Under the pieces are notes generated by a model. The model did not search any database. It was not told the DNA's origin and worked only from the letters and a program-made list of their open reading frames with translations. A DNA stretch of 54,909 bases from an uncultured Clostridia bacterium. Lineage in GTDB: Bacteria > Bacillota > Clostridia > Oscillospirales > Acutalibacteraceae. The number at the start of each line of letters is the position of its first letter. The first letter of the stretch is position 1. This document shows positions 1 to 8,176 of this stretch, in pieces. The position numbers were made by a program, and so were the translations under genes. The DNA is taken from contig CAMAZY010000018.1 of the NCBI GenBank assembly GCA_945863885.1, positions 1 through 54,909 on the forward strand, in the 5' to 3' direction.

Positions 1-165
1 GGGAGATGTCGCAAGGCGACAGAGGGGTCTTACACCGCTAAACTAAAATTTACCGCTTATCTCACGGCTCGGGCTGTCAGGTAGTATTATAGTACTGCCT
101 GCCTCGGGATTGGTGTCGCCTTGCGACCGGCATTGGAGTAGCCCGGTGACAAACTAAAATTTATC
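1..165. repeat. structured intergenic repeat element, cut by the window edge
   Basis: No coding frame is supported here. A 14-nt perfect inverted pair (GTCGCAAGGCGACA near 9-22 and its complement near 113-126) encloses an imperfect hairpin around 80-105 (AGGTAGTAT..AGTACTGCCT). The string AACTAAAATTTA occurs twice as a direct repeat, near 42 and near 150. This architecture resembles dispersed intergenic repeats of Clostridia, but I cannot count copies outside the window. It lies downstream of the fhs terminator. Confidence 0.5.
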
Positions 166-193
166 AACTGTCCGTCATTCATTTTAAACACCG

Positions 194-230
194 TAAAAAA
201 CAGGGCTTGCCGAATCCGGTAAGCCCTGTT
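194..230 (-). terminator. intrinsic terminator of the purine operon
   Basis: On the minus strand, ACAGGGCTT and AAGCCCTGT form a 9-bp stem with an inner CCGG/CGG extension, followed directly by a run of Ts (the A tract at 195-200 on the plus strand). It lies 21 nt after the fhs stop codon and so ends the guaB-fhs transcript. Confidence 0.85.
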
Positions 231-250
231 GCTTTGTATTTCCTATGCTC

Positions 251-1927
251 TTAAAACAATCCGCTGATAACGCCGTCGTCGGAAACATCGATTTTTTCCG
301 CCGCAGGCTTTTTCGGAAGTCCCGGCATTGTCATGATGTCGCCGGTCAAAACAACCACAAAGCCGGCTCCTGCGCTGACCTTGACCTGACGGACGGTGAC
401 CGTGAAGTCCTCGGGTGCGCCGAGCTTTTTCGGGTCGTCGGAGAAGCTGTACTGCGTTTTGGCGATGCAGACCGGGCACTTTCCGAAGCCGAGGTCGGTC
501 AGTGTCTGAAGCTGTTTTTTTGCCGCCGGGAGAATCGTGACACCCTTGCCGCCGTAAACCTTTGTGACAACGGCGTTGATCTTTTCTTCAAGGCTCAGGT
601 CGTCCTCATAGCTGAATGTAAAGTCGCCTTTTTCCTCTTCGCAAAGACGGACAACCTCTTTGGCAAGCTCTTCTCCGCCTTTGCCGCCCTCAGCCCAGAC
701 GGTGGACAGAACAACATTGACGCCCAGTTCTTTACACTTTTCGATGATAAAATCGACTTCTTTGTCAGTGTCGGTGGGGAATCGGTTCACCGCAACGACA
801 CACGGAAGCTTGTAAACGTTTTTGATGTTTGAAACGTGGCGAAGAAGATTCGGAATGCCCTTTTCGAGTGCGTCAAGGTTTTCTTCGGAAAGCTCGTCCT
901 TGGAAAGACCGCCGTGCATCTTCAGCGCACGGATCGTTGCAACGACAACGACCGCCGAGGGGGTAAGACCCGCCATGCGGCACTTGATGTCGAGGAACTT
1001 CTCAGCTCCGAGGTCAGCCCCGAAGCCGGCCTCGGTAACGGCATAGTCGCCGAGCTTCATAGCGGTTCTGGTGGCAAGAATCGAGTTGCAGCCGTGGGCG
1101 ATATTTGCGAACGGTCCGCCGTGAACCAAAGCAGGTGTACCCTCAAGGGTCTGAACCAGGTTCGGCTTGATTGCCTCTTTCAAAAGTGCGGTCATCGCAC
1201 CGACCGCCTTGAGGTCAGCGGCGGTGACGGGCTTGTTGTCGTAGGTGTAGGCGACGATGATCCGGGCGAGTCTTGCTTTTAAGTCTGCGATAGAAGTCGC
1301 AAGGCAGAAAACCGCCATGATTTCCGTTGCGACCGTGATGTCAAAGCCGTCCTCACGGGGCGTGCCGTTGATTCTTCCGCCGAGTCCGTCCGTAATGAAG
1401 CGAAGCTGACGGTCGTTCATGTCGACACAGCGGCGGATAACGATGCGTCTTACGTCAATGCCGAGTTCGTTGCCCTGCTGAATGTGATTGTCGAGCATCG
1501 CGCAAAGAAGATTGTTCGCCGCGCCGATTGCGTGAAAGTCGCCCGTGAAATGAAGATTGATATCCTCCATCGGGACGACCTGGGCATAGCCGCCGCCTGC
1601 CGCTCCGCCTTTTACGCCGAAAACGGGGCCGAGTGACGGCTCACGAAGTGCTACGACAACGTTCTTGCCGATTCGTTTCAGTCCGTCCGCAAGACCGATG
1701 GTGGTTGTCGTTTTACCCTCGCCTGCGGGGGTGGGGGTGATCGCCGTCACAAGAACAAGCTTTCCGTCCGGTCGGTTGCTCTCCTTTAAAAGCGAAAGGT
1801 CAATTTTCGCCTTGTAATTGCCGTACTGCTCAACGTATTTTTTGTCGATGCCCGCACTTTCGGCAATCTCGGTGATGTGCTTCATATCACACCCTTGGGC
1901 GATTTCAATATCAGATAAATAAGCCAT
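251..1927 (-). CDS. fhs: formate--tetrahydrofolate ligase
   Basis: A cytosolic enzyme that joins formate to tetrahydrofolate using ATP to give 10-formyl-THF. The 558 residues are the full family length. The start region [11 protein letters not shown] and the ATP-binding loop [13 protein letters not shown] near residue 66 are diagnostic. It is the last gene of the purine operon, 22 nt after the AICAR transformylase gene, and supplies the formyl donor that enzyme uses. With the FNT channel upstream, the operon appears to feed free formate into purines. The ZTP riboswitch at the operon head senses the intermediate that builds up when formyl-THF is short, which fits this gene being in the regulon. 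Confidence 0.96.
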   Translation of the reverse strand: MAYLSDIEIAQGCDMKHITEIAESAGIDKKYVEQYGNYKAKIDLSLLKESNRPDGKLVLVTAITPTPAGEGKTTTTIGLADGLKRIGKNVVVALREPSLGPVFGVKGGAAGGGYAQVVPMEDINLHFTGDFHAIGAANNLLCAMLDNHIQQGNELGIDVRRIVIRRCVDMNDRQLRFITDGLGGRINGTPREDGFDITVATEIMAVFCLATSIADLKARLARIIVAYTYDNKPVTAADLKAVGAMTALLKEAIKPNLVQTLEGTPALVHGGPFANIAHGCNSILATRTAMKLGDYAVTEAGFGADLGAEKFLDIKCRMAGLTPSAVVVVATIRALKMHGGLSKDELSEENLDALEKGIPNLLRHVSNIKNVYKLPCVVAVNRFPTDTDKEVDFIIEKCKELGVNVVLSTVWAEGGKGGEELAKEVVRLCEEEKGDFTFSYEDDLSLEEKINAVVTKVYGGKGVTILPAAKKQLQTLTDLGFGKCPVCIAKTQYSFSDDPKKLGAPEDFTVTVRQVKVSAGAGFVVVLTGDIMTMPGLPKKPAAEKIDVSDDGVISGLF

Positions 1928-1949
1928 ACTCCGTATTCTCCTCTTATGT

Positions 1950-3137
1950 TTAATGGTGGAAAAGTCTCATCTTCGTAAATGCCATAACCATACCATACTT
2001 ATCACAGCAGTCGATAACGGCATCGTCACGGATTGAGCCGCCGGGCTCGGCAATATAGCTGACGCCGCTCTTTTTCGCTCTTTCGATGTTGTCGCTGAAC
2101 GGGAAAAATGCGTCCGAACCGAGCGCAACACCGGTGATGGTGTCAAGATAGGCTCTTTGTTCCTCGGCCGTGAACGGTTCGGGCTGAACGGTGAAGTATT
2201 TCTGCCAGTTGCCGTCGGCGCAGACATCCTCTTCGTTCTTGTTGATGTAACCGTCGATGACGTTGTCACGGTCGGGACGCTTCAGCGTCGGCAGGAACGG
2301 GAGAGAAAGTACCTTCTCGTGCTGACGCAAAAACCACGTATCAGCCTTGCCGCCGGCAAGCCGGGTGCAGTGGATTCTTGACTGCTGACCGGCGCCGACA
2401 CCGATTGCCTGACCGTCGACGGCATAGCAAACGGAGTTCGACTGGGTATATTTGAGGGTAATCAGCGCAATAATCAGGTCCCTTTTTGCGCTTTCGGGGA
2501 AGGTCTTGTTCTTCGTTACGACGTCGGACAAAAGTGCCTCGTTGATTTCGAAGTTGTTCCGGCCCTGTTCAAAGGTGATGCCGTAAACCTGCTTTCTTTC
2601 GACCGGATCGGGAACGTAGTCGGGGTCGATTTTTACAACATTGTAGCTGCCGTTCCTCTTTTGCTTTAAGATTTCAAGTGCCTTGTCGGTGTAGCCCGGT
2701 GCGATAACGCCGTCGGATACCTCGCGCTTGATTAAAAGAGCGGTCGTTTCGTCGCATACATCGGAAAGAGCAATCCAGTCGCCGAACGAGCACATTCTGT
2801 CCGTTCCTCTTGCTCTTGCAAAAGCGCAGGCAAGGGGTGAATCGTCAAGACCCTCAACGTCGTCAACGAAGCAGGCTTTTTTCAGCTTTTCGTCAAGCGG
2901 AAGTCCGACCGCCGCCGAGGTGGGGCTGACGTGCTTGAAGGACGTTGCCGCCGGCATTCCGAGGGCTTCTTTGAGTTCCTTTACTAACTGCCATGAGTTG
3001 AAAGCGTCAAGGAAGTTGATGTAGCCGGGTCTTCCGGAAAGGATTTCGATCGGAAGCTCGCTTCCGTCTGCCATAAAGATTTTTGACGGCTTCTGATTCG
3101 GGTTACAGCCGTATTTCAGTTCAAATTCTTTCATCAT
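1950..3137 (-). CDS. stand-alone AICAR transformylase (PurH C-terminal domain type)
   Basis: It transfers a formyl group from 10-formyl-THF to AICAR, giving FAICAR. The 395 residues match only the AICARFT domain of PurH. The catalytic Lys-His motif is seen in [14 protein letters not shown] near residue 65, and family segments such as [14 protein letters not shown] follow. The N-terminal IMP-cyclohydrolase domain of bifunctional PurH is absent; a separate PurO-like gene in the same operon supplies that step. Two adjacent ATGs (MMKEF) leave the start uncertain by one codon. It is separated from purB by 356 nt that hold a palindromic repeat, and followed by fhs after 22 nt. Confidence 0.92.
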   Translation of the reverse strand: MMKEFELKYGCNPNQKPSKIFMADGSELPIEILSGRPGYINFLDAFNSWQLVKELKEALGMPAATSFKHVSPTSAAVGLPLDEKLKKACFVDDVEGLDDSPLACAFARARGTDRMCSFGDWIALSDVCDETTALLIKREVSDGVIAPGYTDKALEILKQKRNGSYNVVKIDPDYVPDPVERKQVYGITFEQGRNNFEINEALLSDVVTKNKTFPESAKRDLIIALITLKYTQSNSVCYAVDGQAIGVGAGQQSRIHCTRLAGGKADTWFLRQHEKVLSLPFLPTLKRPDRDNVIDGYINKNEEDVCADGNWQKYFTVQPEPFTAEEQRAYLDTITGVALGSDAFFPFSDNIERAKKSGVSYIAEPGGSIRDDAVIDCCDKYGMVMAFTKMRLFHH

Positions 3138-3493
3138 TTATCCGTTCCTTTCAAAAATTGTTTGTGAAAAGTTTAGGGGCATCTTGCTCAAACAACAGCC
3201 AACACACGAACGGTCAGTCTGTACTTTTTAAATTCAGATTCTTCTATATCTTTGCTTTTGCGCTAATGCCGCGCGGGCACTTACTTTCTTTCAGTCACGA
3301 AAGAAAGTAAGCAAAGAAGCGCTTTTTCGTAGCCGGAAAACACTAAGTGGGGTCGCACTTTAGTTGTGTCAACTTATTTGTACTCTCCTGCGTTTGGTTA
3401 ACAATTTCAGGCGGTTTTCTGATTAGCGCAAATCTTCCCATTTGCTCTTTTTTCTCGATTTATTCAGATGCGAAGCACCGTCGTTGTGTCGCC
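3138..3493. other. 356-nt intra-operon spacer with a palindromic repeat
   Basis: No plausible gene is seen. The spacer contains a palindromic element at about 3280-3312 in which CTTACTTTCTTTC pairs perfectly with GAAAGAAAGTAAG across a six-base loop. The rest is non-coding sequence with no recognised motif. All other junctions in this operon are tight, so the spacer looks like an insertion between purB and the AICAR transformylase gene. Confidence 0.55.
3280..3312. repeat. 13-bp palindromic hairpin element
   Basis: Perfect inverted arms CTTACTTTCTTTC / GAAAGAAAGTAAG with loop AGTCAC. It is symmetric, so direction cannot be set, and it lies inside the operon between purB and the AICAR transformylase gene. 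It could be a dispersed repeat or an RNA processing/stabilising hairpin. Confidence 0.7.
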
Positions 3494-4924
3494 TTACACC
3501 TTGAGTTCCGATTTGATTTCTTCGCCGTTGTAACGGGCAAGAATCGGGGCAATTACGTCTTTTAAAAATTCGTCAACCTGGCTGACGCTTCTGCCGATGT
3601 ACTTTTTCGGGTCAAGATGCGATTCGATTTCCTCTTTCGTAAGCGGGAAAAGATTATCGGCGGCGATACGGTCAATCAGGTCGTTCTTTCCGCCCTCAAG
3701 CTTGACCTTTGCGGCGGCGGCGTGCGAGTGAACACGCAAAGCCTCGTGAAGTGCCTGACGGTCTCCGCCGCGCTTAACCGATTCCATCATAATGTCCTCG
3801 GTCGCCATGAACGGAAGCTTGTCCATCACACGGCGGGTTACCACCTTGTCGTAAACGACAAGACCGCTTGTGACGTTGATGTAGATGTTGAGGATCGCGT
3901 CAACGGCAAGAAACGCTTCGGCAACGGAAATCCGCTTGTTGGCGCTGTCGTCCAGCGTTCTTTCGAACCACTGTGTTCCGGCGGTGATGCCGGGGTTAAT
4001 GGAATCAATGATGACGTATCTTGCAAGTGCGCAGATTCTTTCGCTCCTCATCGGGTTGCGCTTATACGGCATAGCGGACGATCCAATCTGATTTTTCTCG
4101 AACGGTTCCTCCATTTCCTCGAACGACTGCAAAATTCTCAAGTCGTTTGCGAATTTATAGGCACTTTGAGCAAAGCCGGAAAGCACGGAAAGGAAGTAAG
4201 CGTCAACCTTTCTTGAATAGGTTTGACCCGAAACGGGAACACAGCCGGAAAAGCCCATGTCCTCGGCGATCAGGGCTTCAAGCTTCTTGACTTTTTCTTC
4301 GTCGCCCTCAAAAAGCTCCATAAAGCTTGCCTGTGTGCCGGTGGTGCCTTTCTGACCTAAAAGCAAGAGGCGGGAGAGCTGATATTCAAGGTTTTCGATG
4401 TCCTGCGAAAGCTCGTACATCCAAAGAGTGGCTCTCTTGCCGACGGTTGTCAGCTGAGCCGGTTGAAGATGGGTGTACGCAAGGCAAGGGAGAGCTTTGT
4501 ATTCCTCGGCAAAGGCGGAAAGGTTTTTGATCACCTGAGCCGCTTTTTTCAGTACGATTTTCGAAGCTTCACGAAGAATAATCACGTCGGTGTTGTCGCC
4601 GACATAGCAGGAGGTTGCCCCGAGATGAATGATGCCCTTGGCTTTCGGGCACTGCTGACCGTAGGCGTAAACGTGGCTCATGACGTCATGGCGGACGATG
4701 CGTTCTCTTTCTTCGGCAACGTCAAAGTTCACGTTGTCTTTATTGGCTTCAAGCTCGGCGATTTGTTCGTCGGTGATGTCGAGCCCGAGTGCCTTTTCCG
4801 CTTTGGCAAGGGAAATCCACAGTCTTCTCCAGGTCCTGAACTTGAAGTTGTCGGAAAAAACGTGCTGCATTTCTTCGCTTGCGTAGCGGGTGGATAACGG
4901 GGAAATGTAAGAATCTCTGTTCAT
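3494..4924 (-). CDS. purB: adenylosuccinate lyase
   Basis: It cleaves SAICAR to AICAR plus fumarate, and adenylosuccinate to AMP plus fumarate. The 476 residues show the fumarase/ASL superfamily signature SSAMPYKRNPMRSE near residue 290, the THLQPAQ motif near 153 and the GATSCYVGDN segment near 103. In this operon its first activity makes the substrate of the downstream AICAR transformylase, and its second draws on the IMP made by the upstream PurO-like enzyme. It starts 14 nt after the upstream stop codon, which suggests co-translation. The 356-nt spacer on its 3' side is unusual for this operon. Confidence 0.96.
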   Translation of the reverse strand: MNRDSYISPLSTRYASEEMQHVFSDNFKFRTWRRLWISLAKAEKALGLDITDEQIAELEANKDNVNFDVAEERERIVRHDVMSHVYAYGQQCPKAKGIIHLGATSCYVGDNTDVIILREASKIVLKKAAQVIKNLSAFAEEYKALPCLAYTHLQPAQLTTVGKRATLWMYELSQDIENLEYQLSRLLLLGQKGTTGTQASFMELFEGDEEKVKKLEALIAEDMGFSGCVPVSGQTYSRKVDAYFLSVLSGFAQSAYKFANDLRILQSFEEMEEPFEKNQIGSSAMPYKRNPMRSERICALARYVIIDSINPGITAGTQWFERTLDDSANKRISVAEAFLAVDAILNIYINVTSGLVVYDKVVTRRVMDKLPFMATEDIMMESVKRGGDRQALHEALRVHSHAAAAKVKLEGGKNDLIDRIAADNLFPLTKEEIESHLDPKKYIGRSVSQVDEFLKDVIAPILARYNGEEIKSELKV

Positions 4925-4938
4925 TTGTACCCTCCGTA

Positions 4939-5658
4939 TTATTTATTCTTATTGACAAGGCGGCTTTCTGTTTCGCCGCTTTCAAGGTCGATGAAACGGG
5001 TATAAAGCGAAATCTTGTTGTCTTCGTCAAGGTTGTCCCAGATTTCGGCGGTGAAGGCGTCAAGGTCGTTGCCAATTTTCACTCTCTCCGGCTCCCCTTG
5101 GAAGGTCGGAATCGGATTGCCGTCGCAGACGTAGGTGTGAATGAAATGACCGAGACCGGGAAGCGAGGGGTAGGAGAAATAATAGCGGTTGCAGGCGGTA
5201 CCCTCGGCGTCGGCGGACTTTAAGATGCTCATGCGGTAAGAGAAGTCGCCGTTTTCGAACTTGAGCATGCCGCTGATTCTCGGGGTGAAGTTCGGCTTGT
5301 CGGGTTCAAACTCACGGGTGTTGAGAGCGTGCGCGAAGCCCTTGCCCTGCTTGACAAAATCGAAAATGGTATCGGTCTGGTCGCCGTTTGTGACAATGAG
5401 CTTATTTTCGAACTGACGTAAAGCGGCGTAGATGATAAGGGACGGATCCTCAACCTTGGAAGCATCGAACGGCTCGGTGAAAACGGCGCCGTCCTTTTCG
5501 GTAAAAATGCGGTTGCGGCTGTTTTCGCTTCTGCCCATGATGAAATAGGCGACGGCGGCTTTTGTGCCGTCCTCGGTCTTTCCGATGATAATGCCTCGGC
5601 CGACGTAGGAGTTGCCGAAAAGGCGGTCTTTGATTGAGTTGATTTTATAGATATCCAT
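4939..5658 (-). CDS. purO: IMP cyclohydrolase, PurO-like (archaeal-type)
   Basis: Predicted to close FAICAR to IMP, the last step of purine ring synthesis. The 239-residue protein matches the PurO/IMP_cyclohyd family in its opening segment (FGNSYVGRGIIIG, AAVAYFIMGRSENSRNR) and overall length. PurO was first described in archaea, and several Clostridia carry a homologue in place of the PurH N-terminal domain. The pairing with a PurH lacking that domain, two genes downstream, supports the assignment. A GAAAGGAAC ribosome binding site precedes ATG 5658. It is 15 nt after the FNT stop and 14 nt before purB. Confidence 0.88.
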   Translation of the reverse strand: MDIYKINSIKDRLFGNSYVGRGIIIGKTEDGTKAAVAYFIMGRSENSRNRIFTEKDGAVFTEPFDASKVEDPSLIIYAALRQFENKLIVTNGDQTDTIFDFVKQGKGFAHALNTREFEPDKPNFTPRISGMLKFENGDFSYRMSILKSADAEGTACNRYYFSYPSLPGLGHFIHTYVCDGNPIPTFQGEPERVKIGNDLDAFTAEIWDNLDEDNKISLYTRFIDLESGETESRLVNKNK

Positions 5659-5673
5659 TTGACTGTTCCTTTC

Positions 5674-6294
5674 TTATTCCGTTTTCAGCTTCATAAGAAG
5701 CGGAATGATAAGCGAGCCTGCCGTGTTGCCTAAAACGACAAGGACAATATATACGGCGGATTCAAGGGTGAAGATTCTTGCGAGTGCAAAATAGTACATA
5801 TCGGCAATCGAGTGTTCAAAGCCGCTTAAAATGAACACCGGAATAGCAAATAAAATGCCGACGATGCTGTTCTTCTTCTGGTATACCCAGACGGCAATAT
5901 ACATCAGGATCCCGCAAAAGATGCCCCGGATAAAGGTTTGTCCTGCAGTCTGCGTCAGCTTCGCCGTGCAGACGGCGGCTGCGGCTTCGACCATTTTCGG
6001 AACGCCTGCCCCTGCAAGCAGTCCGAAAAGGACGCAGGCGATTGTGTTGCCTAAAAGTCCCGTCAGAAGCACGGCGATGTCTTTCTTCTTGTGGTTTTCG
6101 ACAATCAGACCGATTTTTCCGGTGTAAAGCGAAAAGCCGAAAAAACAGATGGTCAGAAGCGCCACGCAGAAAAGAACCGCACCGACGTATTTGTTGTCGC
6201 ACGAAAGATAGACCGTACCGCCAAGCGCAATACAGATTCCGGCAAGAATTCCCTGAGCCGTGCCCGACACGGCAAGCGGAGTTTTCTTTGTCAT
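5674..6294 (-). CDS. formate/nitrite transporter family channel
   Basis: A membrane protein of about 206 residues with roughly six hydrophobic segments. The FNT signature GFEHSIADMYYF lies near residue 158, and the first helix contains GILAGICIALGG. It is shorter than typical FocA proteins (about 280 residues), because the N- and C-terminal tails are trimmed. FNT channels carry formate, nitrite or hydrosulfide. Sitting between guaB and purO in an operon that ends with fhs, formate is the likely cargo. The start overlaps the guaB stop, with ATGs at 6297 and 6294, so the two genes are probably translationally coupled. Confidence 0.85.
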   Translation of the reverse strand: MTKKTPLAVSGTAQGILAGICIALGGTVYLSCDNKYVGAVLFCVALLTICFFGFSLYTGKIGLIVENHKKKDIAVLLTGLLGNTIACVLFGLLAGAGVPKMVEAAAAVCTAKLTQTAGQTFIRGIFCGILMYIAVWVYQKKNSIVGILFAIPVFILSGFEHSIADMYYFALARIFTLESAVYIVLVVLGNTAGSLIIPLLMKLKTE

Positions 6295-7799
6295 CATTTT
6301 GTACCCTGTGAGCTTTCTTTTCTGATGACGTCATGGGCGCCGCCCTCGACGATGCTGGTTGCGGAAACGAGGGTCAGCTTCGCTTTTTGCTGAAGCTCTT
6401 TGATGGTCAGTGCGCCGCAGTTGCACATGGTGGATTTAACCTTGCTTAACGTGCGGTCAACGTTGTCCTTAAGAGGACCGGCATACGGAACGTAGGAGTC
6501 AACGCCCTCTTCGAACGAAAGCTTTCTGTCGCCGCCAAGGTCGTAACGCTGCCAGTTTCTGGCTCTGTTGGAGCCTTCGCCCCAGTATTCCTTGACGTAA
6601 GAGCCGCCGATGAACATTTTTTCCGTCGGGCTTTCGTCAAAGCGGGCAAAATAACGGCCGAGCATGACGAAGTCAGCACCCATGGCAAGCGCAAGCGTCA
6701 GGTGGTGGTCATAAACGATACCGCCGTCCGAGCAGACCGGAACATATACGCCGGTTCTTTCAAAGTATTCGTCTCTTGCCTTGCAGACCTCAATCAGCGC
6801 GGTTGCCTGACCTCTGCCGATGCCCTTGGTTTCTCTTGTGATGCAGATCGAGCCGCCGCCGATACCGACCTTGACAAAGTCTGCGCCGCACTCGGCAAGA
6901 AACAAAAAGCCCTCCTTGTCAACAACATTTCCGGCTCCGACCTTGACGGTGTCGCCGTAGTTTTCACGGATATAGTTGATTGTCAGCTTCTGCCATTCGG
7001 AAAAGCCCTCCGATGAGTCGATGCAAAGCACGTCCGCACCGGCATTGACGAGAGCCGGTACTCTTTCGGCGTAGTCACGGGTGTTGATACCTGCGCCGAC
7101 AACGTAACGCTTGTGAGAATCCAGAAGCTCGTCCGGGTTCTGCTTATGAGATTCGTAGTCCTTACGGAAAACGAAGTAAAGAAGTCTGCCGTCCTCGCTG
7201 ACAATCGGGAGGGAATTGAGCTTGTTGTCCCAGATAATGTCGTTCGCCTCGGCAAGGGTCGTGCCCTCTTTTGCGGTGACAAGCTTTTCAAGCGGCGTCA
7301 TAAAGGTGCTGACCTTTTCGGTCTTATCCATACGGCTGACACGGTAGTCACGGCTTGTTACAATACCGACAAGCTTACCGTTTGAGGTGCCGTCGTCCGT
7401 CACGGCAACGGTGGAGTGACCTGTCTTTTCCTTAAGATCCAATACATCGGCGAGCGTAGCGTCGGGCGTGATGTTCGAATCGCTCGGAACGAAGCCGGCT
7501 TTATACGCCTTTGCTCTTGCGACCATCGCCGCTTCACTTTCAACGGACTGAGAGCCGTAGATAAAGGAAACGCCGCCGCTTTTTGCAAGAGCGACTGCGA
7601 GTCTGTCGCCCGAAACGGACTGCATGATAGCCGAAACCATCGGAATGTTCAGCTCGATAGCGGGCTTTTCGCCTTTTTTGTACTTGACAAGCGGCGTTTT
7701 GAGCGAAACATTCGCCGGAACACATTCGCTTGAGGAATACCCGGGAATCAGCAGGTATTCGTTAAAGGTATGGGACGGTTCGTTGATGTAGGTTGCCAT
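6294..7799 (-). CDS. guaB: IMP dehydrogenase
   Basis: It oxidises IMP to XMP with NAD+, the committed step to GMP. The 501 residues carry an N-terminal TIM-barrel portion, an inserted CBS pair at about residues 100-220 ([26 protein letters not shown]), and the catalytic-cysteine loop [13 protein letters not shown] near 310. The flap segment [17 protein letters not shown] lies near 430. It is the first gene of the purine operon and the one directly controlled by the ZTP riboswitch and promoter upstream. An AAGGATGATATGTC stretch before ATG 7799 provides the ribosome binding site. Confidence 0.95.
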   Translation of the reverse strand: MATYINEPSHTFNEYLLIPGYSSSECVPANVSLKTPLVKYKKGEKPAIELNIPMVSAIMQSVSGDRLAVALAKSGGVSFIYGSQSVESEAAMVARAKAYKAGFVPSDSNITPDATLADVLDLKEKTGHSTVAVTDDGTSNGKLVGIVTSRDYRVSRMDKTEKVSTFMTPLEKLVTAKEGTTLAEANDIIWDNKLNSLPIVSEDGRLLYFVFRKDYESHKQNPDELLDSHKRYVVGAGINTRDYAERVPALVNAGADVLCIDSSEGFSEWQKLTINYIRENYGDTVKVGAGNVVDKEGFLFLAECGADFVKVGIGGGSICITRETKGIGRGQATALIEVCKARDEYFERTGVYVPVCSDGGIVYDHHLTLALAMGADFVMLGRYFARFDESPTEKMFIGGSYVKEYWGEGSNRARNWQRYDLGGDRKLSFEEGVDSYVPYAGPLKDNVDRTLSKVKSTMCNCGALTIKELQQKAKLTLVSATSIVEGGAHDVIRKESSQGTK

Positions 7800-7846
7800 G
7801 ACATATCATCCTTTCGAAATATAATAAACTTGAGTGAGTGTGACCG

Positions 7847-7891
7847 ATATAACAAAGGCAGTCTTTTACCCGCAATAAGGAAAAGACTGCC
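7847..7891 (-). terminator. expression-platform terminator of the ZTP riboswitch
   Basis: On the minus strand, GGCAGTCTTTTCC (7891-7879) pairs with GGTAAAAGACTGCC-type sequence (7870-7857), followed by TTTGTTAT. The 5' arm overlaps the conserved CTGGGC end of the riboswitch, so ligand binding and terminator formation should exclude each other, giving a transcriptional ON switch. Confidence 0.75.
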
Positions 7892-7960
7892 CAGACGGTC
7901 GGCATTGAAAAAAATATTCCGCTCCCTCGTGGTTTTCCCACAAATCCGTCAGTCACAGAA
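7888..7960 (-). promoter_or_regulatory. ZTP/ZMP riboswitch (pfl motif) controlling the purine operon
   Basis: Reading the minus strand, the conserved pfl-motif blocks occur in order: GTGACTGACGG (7956-7946), TGTGGG..ACCACGAGGGAGCG at about 7940-7918, then GCCGACCGTCTGGGC (7903-7889). This class binds ZTP/ZMP (AICAR ribotide), which accumulates when 10-formyl-THF is short, and turns on purine and one-carbon genes. The downstream genes (AICAR transformylase, fhs, formate channel) are exactly that regulon. Identification is from memory of the consensus, not from a covariance search. Confidence 0.88.
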
Positions 7961-7981
7961 TACTCTTATGAACTTGATAAA

Positions 7982-8010
7982 ATTATAGTCCATTCCGCTT
8001 TGAAAGTCAA
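7982..8010 (-). promoter_or_regulatory. SigA-type promoter of guaB operon
   Basis: Minus-strand TTGACT (8010-8005), 17-nt spacer, perfect TATAAT (7987-7982). The start point would fall about 20 nt before the first conserved block of the ZTP riboswitch. Confidence 0.85.
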
Positions 8011-8122
8011 TCAACTTTTTTCATCATATAGCACTCTTTTATGCGGAAAATCTTGTTGAAAAAGTCAAAAAAGCCCGAATCCGTCTGTCTGACGGGATAC
8101 CGCAACAAAATCGGGACATTTG

Positions 8123-8151
8123 TTGACACGAAAGAGAAAAACTGTTAAAAT
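8123..8151 (+). promoter_or_regulatory. SigA-type promoter of the sialidase gene
   Basis: TTGACA (8123-8128), 17-nt spacer, TAAAAT (8146-8151). It excludes any upstream in-frame start of the sialidase gene near 8120, which would lie inside the promoter. Confidence 0.8.
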
Positions 8152-8176
8152 ATGCATAAAGTATTTTTTGGAGATG

